Part shown: piece by piece, positions 1-10,822 of the stretch
How the letters are laid out: each line of letters begins with the position of its first letter
How positions within the stretch are numbered: the stretch's first letter is position 1
Assembly: GCF_023091745.1 (NCBI RefSeq)
Contig: NC_068921.1
Coordinates: forward strand, 12,728,001 to 12,792,000
DNA: 64,000 nt
Source of the DNA: Budorcas taxicolor
Lineage: Eukaryota; Chordata; Mammalia; Artiodactyla; Bovidae
Direction of reading: 5' to 3'
Made by a program: the position numbers and the translations under genes
The notes under the pieces: model-generated
What the model was told of the DNA's origin: nothing
Databases searched by the model: none
The model's input: the letters and a program-made list of their open reading frames with translations, nothing else

Positions 1-248
1 AGCAACAGTGCTTCTATGATGCCTGGGGCTCCCTATATGAAGCTTGTCCTCACCCCTGAAAATCACCCACAGTGACACAAGCTAGGGCTTGAACTCTACT
101 CCAAAACACATGCCCAGAAAAAGAATCTGATGGTCCCAGAGGAAATGAACCTGAAAGTTACTGCCTAAAAGATGAGTCAGATGCCGTTGGCCATATAGTG
201 ACAGAGACCCAACCAACCCAAGTGCATAGCACGTCATATATATATTGG
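1..248. other. unique sequence, nothing recognised
   Basis: I see no repeat family, splice-flanked exon or long frame here. The short frames on both strands have no recognisable motif. Confidence 0.5.
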
Positions 249-456
249 GTGTGCTCAGTTGCTCAATCATGTCTGACTCTTTGCAACCCCATGGACTGTA
301 GCCTGCCAGGCTCCTCTATCCATGTGATTTCCCAGGTAAGCATACTGGAGAGGGTCGCCATTTCCTACCCCAGGGGATCTTCCCGACGCAGGGATCAAAC
401 GCTCGTCTTGTGCATTGGCAGGCAGATTCTTTACCACTAGTGCCACCTGGGAAGCC
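249..456 (-). mobile_element. Bov-tA/Bov-A2 SINE
   Basis: Read on the minus strand this is a full-length ruminant SINE. The tRNA-Glu-like head with a B-box-like segment lies at the right end (about 380-456) and the Bov-A body ends at the left. It is flanked by short ATATATAT runs on both sides that may be a target-site duplication, but the low complexity makes that uncertain. Confidence 0.93.
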
Positions 457-1249
457 GTATATATATGATATGGGACAGTATTAGACCTATAAGATAAGAC
501 CAACTGAGAAGTAAAAAAAAAAAAATTAGATGTATGAAAAATTCAATAGTTGAATCAGTAACACGGAGAAGGGATAAATACTTGGAAGAGTACATCTGAG
601 ACCCAGCTTGTGAGTTTAGGATATACGATTGAGGGAGTTTGCCAGAAGGAAACTGGAGAGGAAATTTAAGAGAAAAGCCAAATCCAAGGGCACCGAAGAC
701 CGAAGTAGAAATGCCATTATTCATCTGATAGGAACCACCAGAAAGAGAAAAATATGAAAAAAGAAATGTATGGAGAAATCATGGAGACCAACGTCCTAGA
801 ATTACAGATAAAACATTAAAAGACCCATTAGCAAGATAAAGAGAACCTCACACATAGACGTATTAAAAGAGGGACATAGGCAGAGACTGAGAAAGAAAAT
901 GGAACATTTATTAAACCATCAAGGAAGTTGCCATGAGAACCAAAGGATTCGTATCATGTAGACTACATTCTGAAACTATAAAGCAACATGGGCGCATTTC
1001 GCTGTTGAATGTAGATGTGTAATTCTTAAAACGTTAGCTAGCTGAATCCAACAATGGTTTTATAAATAAATCATGATCAAGTGAGGTAGATCCATAAACA
1101 CAAGCATAACATTAGAGGGAGCATCGTAGATATATCTTAAAGGTACAAAGATGAGTAAGGTGATAAACAGAGTGAGATACACACGAAATACCTTTAACAT
1201 GAAATAAAAGTACGTGCACACAAAACACCGGTACATGAATTTTGGGAAC
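457..1249. other. AT-rich unique sequence
   Basis: A run of 14 A residues starts near 513. The rest is A-rich on the plus strand and may include decayed LINE sequence, but no family can be named. No exon-like segment is evident. Confidence 0.45.
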
Positions 1250-1455
1250 GGTTTTCCCAGGTGGAACAGTGGTAAAGAATCCACCTGCCACTGCAGGTTA
1301 TGCAAGAGACACAGGTTCGATCCCTGGGTCAGGAACATCCCCTGGAGTTGGAATGGCAACCCACTGAAGTATTCTTGCCTGGAGAATTCCATGGATAGAG
1401 GATCCTGGCGGGTTACGGTCCATGGAGTTGCAAAGAGACAGACATGACTGAACAC
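1250..1455 (+). mobile_element. Bov-tA/Bov-A2 SINE
   Basis: Full-length element in plus orientation: tRNA-like head from about 1252, core with GGCAACCCACTG near 1355, and a tail with GACAGACATGACTGAACAC ending near 1455. No clean target-site duplication was found. Confidence 0.93.
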
Positions 1456-1680
1456 ATACACACATACAAAGGAAAGATGCACAAGGAACAAATCAGACTG
1501 ATTGCCATTGGGTAGGGTGAGAGAAACTGGAATGGGGGTTGAGCATAAAAAGATAAGTACTGATAAAAAGAGGAAAATCTGAGTTCAGCATGGCAGAGCT
1601 CAGTTATTCCTTCTGTCTCCTTCTAAGGTTGGTTTTCTAAATGGCCACAGTAATTTGCACCTCTTCTTTGTAAAAATAAT

Positions 1681-2585
1681 TGATTAATTAATTTTAATTG
1701 GGTGTTGATTGCTTTACAATATTGTGATGGTTTTTGCCATACATCAACATGAATCCACCAGGGTTGTACACGTGTTCCCCATCTTGAACCCCCCTCCCAC
1801 CTCCCTCCCCATACCATCCCTCAGGGTCATCCCAGTGCACCAGCCCCGAGCACCCTGTCTCATGCATTGAACCTGGACTGGCGATCTGTTTCACATATGG
1901 TAATATACATGTTTCAATGCTATTCTCTCAGATCATCCCACCCTCACCTTCTCTCACAGAGTCCAAAAGACTGTTCTTTACATCTGTGTTTCTTTTACTG
2001 TCTTGCATACAGGGTCATTGTTACCATCTTTCTAAATTCCATATATATGCCTTAGTATACTGTATTGGTGTTTTTCTTTCTGGCTTACTTCAGTCTGTAT
2101 AATAGGCTCCAGTTTCATCCACCTCGTTAGAACTGATTAAAATGTATTCTTTTTAATGGCTGAGTAATATTCCATTGTGTATATGTACCACAGCTTTCTT
2201 ATCCATTCATCTGCTGACAGACATGTAGATTGCTTCCATGTCCTGGCTATTGTAAACAGTGCTGTGATGAACATTGGGGTACACATGTCTCTTTCAATTC
2301 TGGTTTCCTCAGTGTGTATGCCAGCAGTGGGATTGCTGGGTCGAATGGCAGTTCTTTATTTTCAGTTTTTTTTAAGGAATCTCCACACTGTTCTCCATAG
2401 TGGCTGTACTAGTTTGCATTCCCACCAACAGTGTAAGAGGGTTCCCTCTTCTCCACACCCTCTCCAGCATTTATTGTTTGTAGACTTTTTGATAGCAGCC
2501 ATTCTGACTGGCATGAGATGGTACCTCATTGCGGTTTTGATTTGCATTTCTTTGATAATGAGAATTTGCACCTTTTCTTATTTTT
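1681..2585 (-). mobile_element. L1 LINE, 3' portion (bovine-type L1)
   Basis: The left end corresponds to the L1 3' UTR. The right part, read on the minus strand, encodes the C-terminal portion of L1 ORF2. A minus-strand frame at 2362-2571 contains the conserved stretch CWRGCGEEGTLLHCWWE that is typical of L1 ORF2 C-termini. The copy is 5'-truncated, so only about 0.9 kb of the roughly 6-8 kb element is present. It is abutted on the right by a CHR SINE. Confidence 0.92.
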
Positions 2586-2707
2586 AACTTCTTGCTATTG
2601 GCCACACCCTGCAGTGTGTGGGATCTCAGTTCTCTGACCAGAGACTGAACCTGGGCAATGGCAGTAAAAGTCCAGAATCCTAACCACTAGGCAACCTGGG
2701 AAGTTCC
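2586..2707 (-). mobile_element. CHR-type tRNA-Glu SINE
   Basis: On the minus strand the element begins GGGAACTTCCCAGGTTGCC, the usual CHR head, and continues through a B-box-like segment to a 'gccacaccctgcagtgtg' segment. It sits directly at the edge of the L1 copy. Confidence 0.85.
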
Positions 2708-3318
2708 CACAACTCTTCTTATTCAGAGATGAACTCTACTTGCCCATCCTTTGTATTTCTTCTTTGATCAAATTTCTTTGAGGAAGTTTTGACTGTATGT
2801 CTCAAGAGACCATGGAGCTCCCTGTTCCTTCTAGGGACCCTGAAAACACAATGCAGTCCCCCTGGGTAGCTGTTGGAGAAGAACCATAGGGAGGGATGCC
2901 CTAGTGGTCCCCCACTGGCCTAAGAAGGCTAGCACCAACCAGCCAGCCTCCATCAACTCACCAGCTTATGTTCTAAGAGGATCACTCTAGCTGCTGAGTT
3001 GAGAAAAATTGCTGGGGGGCAAAGGTTTGTGCCCACTTGACCCTGAACTTTTCCTGTAGTCATTTATCAAACCACCTTTGATCCCCATGCTCTGGAATTT
3101 TCTTTATCACTTTGCCCAAACCTCTCCCTTTTGTTTCTCCCAAGTGTTTGATGAATAAATGTTGAGTTAATGAATGAATGAAGAGCTAATCTCCCTCTTG
3201 GGACCTGACCTTGCACTTCACAGTGGAGATGAGCCCCATGTCTTGAAAGAAGGGAGGGGTGACATTTTACCAGGAGAAGCACAGAGAGTCATAAAGCCAG
3301 AGTTAGCTGCTGGGGAGT
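2708..3318. other. unique sequence with a possible L2 tail
   Basis: Mostly unrecognised. The segment near 3140-3185 (ATAAATGTTGAGTTAATG followed by GAATGAATG) resembles the 3' terminus of LINE2, plus orientation. The remainder upstream has no clear homology that I can name. Confidence 0.45.
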
Positions 3319-3637
3319 CAGTTCAGTTCAGTTCAGTTCAGTCGCTCACTCGGGTCCAGTTCTTTGCGACCCCATGAATCGCAGCACGCCAGGCCTCCCT
3401 GTCCATCACCATCTCCCGGAGTTCACTCAAACTCACGTCCATCGAGTTGGTGATGCCATCCAGCCATCTCATCCTCTGTCGTCCCCTTTTCCTCCTGCCC
3501 CTAATCCCTCCCAGCATCAGAGTCTTTTCCAATGAGTCAACTCTTTGCATCAGGTGGCCAAAGTACTGGAGTTTCAGCTTTAGCATCATTCCTTCCAAAG
3601 CAATCCCAGGGATGATCTCCTTCAGAATGGACTGGTT
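3319..3637 (-). mobile_element. BovB LINE 3' fragment (younger tail type)
   Basis: The 3' end is at the left as tandem GTTCA units, the reverse complement of the GAACTGAACTGA tail. The minus strand encodes the last ~100 residues of the BovB ORF2 product, including RQRMRWLDGI. It ends abruptly near 3637, a severe 5' truncation. Confidence 0.95.
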
Positions 3638-3739
3638 GAGATGCAATCATTGGCATTGAGCAACTCATCATCTACTAGAGGGGACAGATAGGTATACTCA
3701 TTAGTACCAGGTGGAGAGTGCTATAGACAGGTACACAGA

Positions 3740-3843
3740 GGGAATTCCCTGGTGGTCCAGGTGTTAAAAGTCTGCTCTTTCACCACAGTGGACATGGGTT
3801 TGATCCCTGTGCAGGGTCAGATCCTGCATGCCATGTAGCCAAC
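3740..3843 (+). mobile_element. CHR-type SINE
   Basis: Begins GGAATTCCCTGGTGGTCCAG and contains GGGTTTGATCCCTG, the B-box-like motif. Short, lacking the longer CHR-2 tail repeat. Confidence 0.85.
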
Positions 3844-4001
3844 GTGTTCAGGACCTCTCTAACAGGCAGGTGGATAGGGAGGTTTTCTGGAATTTGAAGG
3901 AGATCCTGTATTCTTCAGATATCTCTGTATACTGGACCATACACATGCTGTCACGTCAGATAATGTGCCCTGACCTCTTGTTACTCCTTATTTTCTTGTG
4001 T

Positions 4002-4694
4002 GTTCAGTTCAGTTCAGTTCAGTCGCTCAGTCATGTCCGACTCTTTGTGACCCCATGAATCGCAGCACGCCAGGCCTCCCTCTCCATCACCAACTCCCGG
4101 AGTTCACTCAGACTTACATCCATCGAGCTGGTGATGCCATCCAGCCATCTCATCCTCGGTCGTCCCCTTCTCCTCCTGCCCCCAATCCCTCCCAGCATCA
4201 GAGTCTTTTCCTTTGAGTCAACTCTTCACATGAGGTGGCCAAAGTACTGGAGTTTCAGCTTTAGCATCATTCCTTCCAAAGAAATCCCAGGGTTGACCTC
4301 CTTCAGAATGGACTGGTTGGATCTCCTTGCAGTCCAAGGGACTCTCAAGAGCCTTCTCCAACACCACAGTTCAAAAGCATCAATTCTTCGGCACTCAGCC
4401 TTCTTCACAGTCCAACTCTCACATCCATACATGACCACAGGAAAAACCATAGCCTTGACTAGACGGACCTTAGTTGGTAATGTCTCTGCTTTTGAATATA
4501 CTATCTAGGTTGGTCATAACTTTTCTTCCAAGGAGTAAGCGTCTTTTAATTTCATGGCTGCAGTCACCATCTGCAGTGATTTTGGAGCCCCCTAAAATAA
4601 AATCTGACACTGTTTCCACTGTTTCCCCATCTATTTCCCATGAAGTGATGGGACCGGATGCCATGATCTTCATTTTCTGAATGTTGAGCTTTAG
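4002..4694 (-). mobile_element. BovB LINE, 5'-truncated
   Basis: About 690 bp with its 3' end at the left (GTTCA repeats). The encoded minus-strand protein covers the region after the reverse transcriptase domain to the C-terminus, split over frames by small lesions (frames at 4226-4450 and 4470-4727). It shares unusual variants with the inverted copy at 5767-6249: GACCGAGG where neighbours have GACAGAGG, CACCAGCTCGATGG, and GATGGAGAGGGAGG. Confidence 0.95.
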
Positions 4695-4727
4695 ACTTCT
4701 ATATCTGACTGCACGCTGCCTAGGCAT

Positions 4728-4906
4728 TGCATGCTACTCACGCAATCGTGTCTGACTCTGCCCCCTCACGGACTGCAGCCCGCCAAGCTCCTCTGTCCAT
4801 GGAGTTCTCCAGGCAAGAATACTAGAGTGGGTTGTCATTCCCTTCTCCAGGAGATCCTCCCAATCGAACCCGGGTCTCCCGCATTGTCAGCAGATTCTTC
4901 ACCATC
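4728..4906 (-). mobile_element. Bov-tA/Bov-A2 SINE
   Basis: Minus orientation, with the B-box-like AATCGAACCCGGGTCTCC near 4863. It lies about 35 bp from the truncated end of the neighbouring BovB. Confidence 0.9.
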
Positions 4907-5431
4907 TGCAGAAGCTCCACAGAACCTCAGACTCTCTCTCGTCTCTATTCTGGCTCATATTGCCATCAGCCATCAGCTTAGCAAAGCCGGAAGCTGCAGA
5001 GCTCCCTTTGATTGCTCCTCGCCTCTCGCTGGCAACCCGTCTCTAAGTTGCCTTGGTTCTCTTCTCCTGAACTGCTCCTCCCCCTCATCCCTAAAATGGC
5101 TGCCAGCTTAGCTCCAATGCCTCTCTCCTGGGCTTCTGACAGACTCTGATCGTCCCACCTACAATCTCCCTTCCATCTAATCCTTCCACGTAGTGGTCAA
5201 AGGCATCTTTCAAAAATGCAGATCGGATGCTAATCTTATCTTGGATAAGCCCAGGATGAGCAGTCTCCAAACGACTTCTCTGTTTACCCCTCAGTATCAC
5301 ACTCAGCCACACTAAAGTCCCCCAGTACTAGACACCTCTGTGCCTTTCCACACATGACCTCCTTCCTCTTTCTCTCTTTGTCCTTCTGGAAGATTCCTAC
5401 TCACTCTTTTGGAGCTGTTCATGTGTCATTT
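4907..5431 (+). other. unique sequence containing a probable L2 fragment
   Basis: The part from about 5120 to 5410 resembles the LINE2 stretch around 'CAAAAATGCAGATC...' and 'CTCAGCCACAC', in plus orientation. It is too diverged for exact limits. The first 200 bp are unrecognised. Confidence 0.5.
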
Positions 5432-5655
5432 GGGCTTCCCAGGTGGTGCTAGTGGTAAAGAACATGCCTGCCAATGCAGGAGATCTAAGAGACCCTAGTT
5501 TGATCCCTGGGTGGGGAAGATCTTCTGGAGGAAGGCATGGTAACCCAGTCTAGTGTTCTTGCCTAGAGAATCCCATGGACAGAGGAGCCTGGCGGGCTGC
5601 AGTCTGTGGGGTAGCAGAGAGCTGGACGCGACTGAGTGACTTAGCTTGCAAGCAT
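5432..5655 (+). mobile_element. Bov-tA/Bov-A2 SINE
   Basis: Full-length plus-strand copy starting GGGCTTCCCAGGTGGTGCTA and ending in a GACTGAGTGACTTAGC tail. The tRNA-like head and Bov-A body are both complete. Confidence 0.94.
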
Positions 5656-5766
5656 GTATCAGTACTCAGGAAAGTCTTTCCTGCACACCCCTTATTGAAC
5701 CACTCTGGGTGCCCCCACCAGGCCTCCAATTCCACTATAAGTCTATTAGGGTCTGGATGTCACTTT

Positions 5767-6249
5767 GCCGACTAAGGTCCGTCTAGTCAAGGCTATGGTT
5801 TTTCCTGTGGTCATGTATGGATGTGAGAGTTGGACTGTGAAGAAGGCTGAGTGCCGAAGAATTGATGCTTTTGAACTGTGGTGTTGGAGAAGACTCTTGA
5901 GAGTCCCTTGGACTGCAAGGAGATCCAACCAGTCCATTCTGAAGGAGATCAGCCCTGGGATTTCTTTGGAAGGAATGATGCTAAAGCTGAAACTCCAGTA
6001 CTATGGCCACCTCATGTGAAGAGTTGACTCATTGGAAAAGACTTTGATTCTGGGAGGGATTGGGGGCAGGAGGAGAAGGGGACGACCGAGGATGAGATGG
6101 CTGGATGGTATCACCAGCTCGATGGACGTGAGTCTGAGTGAACTCCGGGAGTTGGTGATGGAGAGGGAGGCCTGGCGTGCTGTGATTCATGGGGACACAA
6201 AGAGTCAGACACGACTGAGTGGCTGAAATGAACTGAACTGAACTGAACT
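5767..6249 (+). mobile_element. BovB LINE 3' fragment with perfect TSD
   Basis: The insertion is flanked by an 11-bp perfect direct repeat, GATGTCACTTT, at 5756-5766 and 6250-6260. The plus strand encodes the C-terminal part of BovB ORF2: a frame at 5765-6019, then a TGA in place of a codon near 6017, then a frame at 6032-6226. The tail is GAACTGAACTGAACTGA. It is inverted relative to the copy at 4002-4694 and shares private variants with it. Confidence 0.97.
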
Positions 6250-6326
6250 GATGTCACTTTTCAACTGGATCAAAATCATCTGTGGAGGATTTTGATTGTT
6301 TTTTTAATTAAAAAAATTTTTAAGAT

Positions 6327-6720
6327 TTCTTTTTGACGTGGACCATTTTTAAAGTCTTTATTGAATTTGTTTCAATATTGCTTCTGATTATATAGTGTTA
6401 GTTAGTGTTAGTCGCTCAGTCGTGCCCGACTCTTTGCGACCCCATGAACTGCAGCCCACCAGGCTCTTCTGTCCATGAGATTTTCCAGGCAAGGATACTG
6501 GAGTGGGTTGCCATTTCCTTCTCCAGGGGATCTTCCCAACCCAGGGATCGAACCCGGGTCTCTTGCACTGCAGGCAGATTCCTTACCAACTGAGCTAAAA
6601 GGTTATATATATGTGTATAGGCCCAGAGGCATATGAGATTTGGCTCCCCATCTAGGGATCGAAACTACACCCCCTGTATTGGAAGGTGAAATCTTAACCA
6701 CTGGACCACCAGGGAAGTCT
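6327..6720 (-). mobile_element. CHR-1-like SINE, split by a Bov-tA
   Basis: The 3' part (6327-6390, the ATTGAATTTGTTTCAATATTG segment) and the 5' head (6618-6720, ending at the CCACCAGGGAAGTC end) belong to one minus-strand CHR copy. They are separated by the SINE at 6395-6600. CHR is therefore older than that Bov-tA at this site. Confidence 0.88.
6395..6600 (-). mobile_element. Bov-tA SINE nested in CHR
   Basis: Minus-strand copy with GGGATCGAACCCGGGTCTC near 6545. It is flanked by TTATATAG on the left and TTATATAT on the right, which looks like an 8-bp target-site duplication with one difference. Confidence 0.92.
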
Positions 6721-6731
6721 CTTCCATAGAG

Positions 6732-6787
6732 CTTTTCTTGCTTTCTTTCTTTCTTTTCTTTTTCTTTCTTTCTTTCTTTTTTTTTTA
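6732..6787. repeat. (CTTT)n microsatellite and T tract
   Basis: An interrupted CTTT tetranucleotide run ends in a tract of T residues. It lies just outside the 5' head of the CHR element. Confidence 0.9.
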
Positions 6788-6934
6788 ACATATAATGCTG
6801 CTTGAATCCTTTTGCTAGAAATTTGGATTCAGAGGTTTGAGGTGGGGTTTGGTTTCTGCTTTTACTAATCCTACAAGAGTGGAAAAGCCCTCTCAGATGA
6901 AATTTATTTGCTTATGAGTTGGTGTTTCTCTGTG

Positions 6935-7277
6935 ATAGTGAGGAATGAGGGTTCTGGAGCAAGATTACTTGGCTTTGAATCCTGGCTCTGCCACTTGGTT
7001 GTTGAGTCATCTTGGGTAATTTTCTTCAGTGTATCTGTAAAATGGTGAAGAAGGCAACGGTAACCCACTCCAGTATTCTTGCCTGGAAAATCCCATGGAC
7101 AGAGGAGCCTGGTGGTCTATAGTCCATGGAGTCTCAAAGAGTAAGACACAACTGAGCAGCTAACTCTGTCTGTAAAATGGGGGTAAAAATAGCTCTTACT
7201 TTACAAGTTGTGAAAATTAAATGAGTAATAAAGTCCTTAGAACAATGCCTGGTAAGTACTTGATATGTGTCAGCTGT
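6935..7277 (+). mobile_element. MIR SINE, split by a Bov-A2
   Basis: Left half includes the MIR hallmarks GGCTTTGAATCCTGGCTCTGCCACTTG and TCTGTAAAATGG. The right half resumes with GGGGTAAAAATAGC and ends with AGAACAATGCCTGGTAAGTA. The interruption at 7046-7168 falls exactly inside the TCTGTAAAATGG motif, which is duplicated by the insertion. Confidence 0.93.
7046..7168 (+). mobile_element. Bov-A2-type SINE with perfect TSD
   Basis: A 123-bp insertion beginning at the GAAGAAGGCAACGG position and running to the GACACAACTGAGCAGC tail. The perfect 12-bp duplication TCTGTAAAATGG occurs at 7034-7045 and 7169-7180. The tRNA-like head is missing. Confidence 0.96.
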
Positions 7278-7288
7278 TATTTGCTGTT

Positions 7289-8291
7289 TTCCATTAGCTT
7301 TCAGTTCAGTCGCTCAGTTGTATCCATGGACTGCAGCACTCCAGGCTTCCCTGTCCATCACCAACTTCCGGAGCTTACTCAAGCTCATGTCCATCCAGTC
7401 GGTGATGCCATCCAACCATCTCATCCTCTGTCTTCCCCTTCTCCTCCTGCCTTCAGTGTTTCCCAGCATCAGGATCTTTTCCAATGAGTCAGTTCTTCGC
7501 ATCAGGTGGCCTAAGTATTGGAGCTGCAGCTTTAGCATCAGTCCTTCCAATGAATATTCAGGACTGATTTCTTTTAGGATTGACTGGTTGGATCTCCTTG
7601 CAGTCCAAGGGACTCTCAAGAGTCTTCTCCAACACCACAATTCAAAGCATCAATTCTTCTGTGCTCAGCTTTCTTTATAGTTCAACTCTCACATCCATAC
7701 GTGACTATTAGAAAAATTATAGCTTTGACTAGATGGACCTTTGTTGGCAAAGTAATGTCTCTGCTTTTTAATATGCTGTCTAGGTTGGTCGTAACTTTTC
7801 TTCCAAGGAGCCAGCGTGTTTTAACTTCATGGCTGCAGCCACCATCTGCAGTGGTTTTGGAGCCCAAGAATATAAACTCTCTCTCACTGTTTCCCTTGTT
7901 TCCCCATCCATTTGCCATGAATGATGGGACTAGATGCCATGATCTTAGTTTTCTGAATGTTGAGTTTTAAGCCAACTTTTTCACTTTCCTCTTTCACTTT
8001 CATCAAGAGGCTCTTTAGTTCTTCTTCACTTTCTGCCATAAGGGTGGTGTCATCCTCATATCTGAGGTTATTGATATTTCTCCCAGCAATCTTGATTCCA
8101 GCTTGCGCTTCCTCCAGCCCGGCATTTCACATGATGTACTCTGCATATAAGTTAAATAAGCAGGGTGACAATATACAGCCTTGACGTACTCCTTTCCCTA
8201 TTTGGAACCAGTCAGTTGTTCCATGTCCAGTTCTAACTGTTGCTTCTTGACCTGCATACAGATTTTTCAGGAGGCAGGTCAGATGGTCTGG
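7289..8291 (-). mobile_element. BovB LINE, ~1 kb, 5'-truncated, perfect TSD
   Basis: An 11-bp perfect direct repeat, TATTTGCTGTT, lies at 7278-7288 and 8292-8302. The minus strand covers the end of the reverse transcriptase domain through to the C-terminus, broken over frames at 7314-7640 and 7682-7918. The catalytic box reads YEDD rather than YADD (about 8047-8064), so it could not encode active enzyme even without the other lesions. About 13 bp of unexplained sequence separates the left TSD from the GTTCA tail. Confidence 0.96.
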
Positions 8292-8302
8292 TATTTGCTG
8301 TT

Positions 8303-9590
8303 AGCAAGTGTTTATTCTTTGAATTCAAAGCCTTGCCTGGCTTTTGTGTTGGCACATAGGAAATGTTTGAGGAGCTGAATTGAAAATTATAATTTGTGTG
8401 GGAATAAAACTAGAAGACAGGATAGGAGTAACTTTGGGCCTACAGTTTCCTGCATTATCAGAAAGGGTTAGTGTTGTAAGCAGTCAGTAGCCCATCCAAT
8501 TATTGTCTAAAGATGAGAACCAGCAGGTGGACACAGAGTAAAAGTATCTCAGGCTACAAAAATGCAGAAACATGGTGGAAAATTGGAGCATACTCTAAAA
8601 GATTTGTTGACAAAAATGTTTCTTTTTAAAAGTTATTTGGTTAGTTAATCAAACACTGAATAAAAATAAAGCATATCCATGTTAACTAGTGGCTTTGAAA
8701 AGTGACATGAATTTACTATCCTGGCACCTTAGAGCTGGAAGAGTCTTGAACATCTTAACTCCTCAGATCTCTGTTTCCTTATCTACAAAAAAAAAGGGGG
8801 GGGGTGTTGACATGGCTTCTCGAAAGTCATATGACCTCTTGTGCCAAAATTAGATCCCATGTCAGTGCTTGGTCCAGCAGGGTCAGCTGCTTGTATGGTA
8901 ATTAATTGTGATAATTATCAAATCAAACGTGTCACATTCTGATGCCTGTCAAGCCTGCTCCTCCTTCTGTTATGATGGCATTGCCCTCCTCCTAACTATC
9001 TTCAGTTGGTTAGCACTGATCAGAATGGCAATCTGTCATATTGTGGGAGGACATGTTACAATGTGTTAAGTCAACGAGTCAGGAAAATACACATACATTA
9101 GCTGATGAGCAGAGAAAAGCAGATGTGATAGCAAATATTAGGCCCCAGAAAATTTACATTCTTTAGTCAAAAGAGTGAGATAAACCAAGAAAATATTTTG
9201 TTTTTTAAAAAAATCTGTTAAGTAGGCTATAAAAGACTGGACAAAAATTGAACCTCAAGAATACTCTTCCCATGTCCCTTCAATTATGGTTATTTAGTTC
9301 ACTGTAATATTCTGATGCAGACTTTACTTAACTGTATTCAGTTTTATTCCTTCCAAGGGTATAAAGCACACTGCTGTGTACACAGGGGAAAATAATAAGT
9401 AATATGCTGAAGTAAAGTGCATTGCATGTTTACAGTCCAGCCCTATTAAAAATCAAAGAATTTGTTTCTCTCTGTGTCCTTTTCACTCAAATAAATTTGT
9501 ACACATTGGATGATTCATACAAGTGAAATTAAATAATTAGATTGGGGGCAAGCACATATTTTGATTTGTCCGAGTCTTTGGAATGTTTTA
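8303..9590. other. mostly unique sequence
   Basis: The segment 8320-8385 may be an L2 remnant ('TGGCACATAGGAAATGTTTG'). Near 8715-8785 there is a weak match to a MIR/L3-like fossil. A junction of nine A followed by nine G lies at 8787-8804. No exon-like element was recognised. Confidence 0.4.
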
Positions 9591-9770
9591 GACCATCTCA
9601 GCTTTATGACCTCAAGATGTGTTTTTCTACTTCCCTGAGCCTCATATTTCTCTTCTGTAAAGCAAGGATAAAAATACCAGTCTCACGAGAGTGTTGCATG
9701 TATATCTCCTGAGTGTCTGAAAACACCAGCAAAACATCTCATACATAGAAAATGCTCCAAATATTTTGTT
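9590..9770 (+). mobile_element. MIR SINE, diverged
   Basis: Plus-strand order of MIR motifs: TGACCTCAAG, CCCTGAGCCTCATATTTCTC, TTCTGTAAAGCAAGGATAA, then CATAGAAAATGCTCCAAAT. Divergence is high, so limits are approximate. Confidence 0.7.
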
Positions 9771-9957
9771 TCCTATGGACATTTCATCTTTTCCACTCCT
9801 CTTTCATCTCTTCAAGAATATCAAATTATCCTTGAAGTATAAATTTAGGTTATTGAGAGGTTTCCTGTCTAATATACAGGGAAGTAGCTAGCACTGGTTA
9901 ATAATTCTCCCTTCGTCTGATCTTACCCATATCTTTTGATGGGGGGGTCATTTTTAA

Positions 9958-10822
9958 TTTTTATTTTTAATTGAAATATAGTTGATTTACAATGTTGTGT
10001 TAGTTTCAGGTATATAGCAAAGTGATTCAATTATATATATATAATATATTCATCTATCTATATTCTTTTTCAGATTCTTTTCCCTTATTGATTATTACAA
10101 AGTATTGGGTATAGTTCCCTGTACTATACATTAGGTCCTTGTTAGTTATGTATTTTCTGTATAATAGCAGATATATGTTAACCCCAGACTTCTAATTTAT
10201 CCCTTCCCCGTCCTTTCCCTTTTGATAATCAAAAAGCTTGTTTTCTTTCTTTCTTCTTTTGGCGACACTAAGTCTTTATTGCTGCACAAGGGTTTTTTCT
10301 AGTTGCAGTGAGCAAGGGCTACTCTTCCTGTGGTGCGTGGGCTTCTCATTGTGATGGCTGCACAAGGGCCCTAGAGCTCAGGAGTGGTGGCCCACAGGCT
10401 TAGTGCTTTGCGGCATGTGGGATCTTCCCATACTAGGGGTCAAACCTGTGTCCTCTGCATTGGTGGGTGGATTCTTAACTGCTGGACCATCAGGGAAGTC
10501 CCCATAAATTTGTTTCCTATGTCTGTGTGTCTATTTCCGTTTTGTATGTAAGTTTATATGTATCATTTTCTTTAGATTACTCATATAAGGGATATCATAT
10601 GATATTCATCTTTCCCTGTCTGGCTTATTTCACTTAGTGTGACAGTCTCTAGGTCCATCCATGTTGCTGCCAATGGCATTATCTCATTCTTTTTTAACGA
10701 CTGAGTAATATTCCACTGTATAAATATGTACCGCATTTTCTTTATTCATTCATCTGTCAGACATTTAGTTTGCTTCCATGTCTTGGCAGTTGTGAATAGT
10801 GCTGCTACACTGGGGTACATGT
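9958..10822 (-). mobile_element. L1 LINE, older subfamily, split by CHR
   Basis: The left end matches the L1 3' UTR (TTGATTTACAATGTTGTG). The right end is antisense to ORF2 ('GAGTAATATTCCACTGTATA', 'TTGCTTCCATGTCTTGG'). It is interrupted by the CHR SINE at 10248-10503. Confidence 0.9.
10248..10503 (-). mobile_element. CHR-2-type SINE nested in L1
   Basis: The longer CHR form, with the 'AGTTGCAGTGAGCAAGGGCT' segment and the head ending CATCAGGGAAGTCCCC. Flanks AGCTTGTTTTCT and AATTTGTTTCCT look like a diverged target-site duplication. Confidence 0.9.

Noticed and set aside
3319..3360. Tandem GTTCA units, also at 4002, 29442, 37356 and 52296, considered as a CRISPR-like or satellite array
   Set aside because: They are the terminal repeats of BovB 3' tails, always joined to the BovB 3' end.
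5432..5500. tRNA-like heads with B-box-like GGTTTGATCCCTGG, considered as tRNA genes
   Set aside because: They lack a plausible cloverleaf and are always fused to the Bov-A or CHR body.
7314..7640. Recurrent protein motif (WRRLLRVPWTARRSNQS) considered as a dispersed gene family
   Set aside because: It is the conserved C-terminal region of BovB ORF2 and recurs wherever BovB does.
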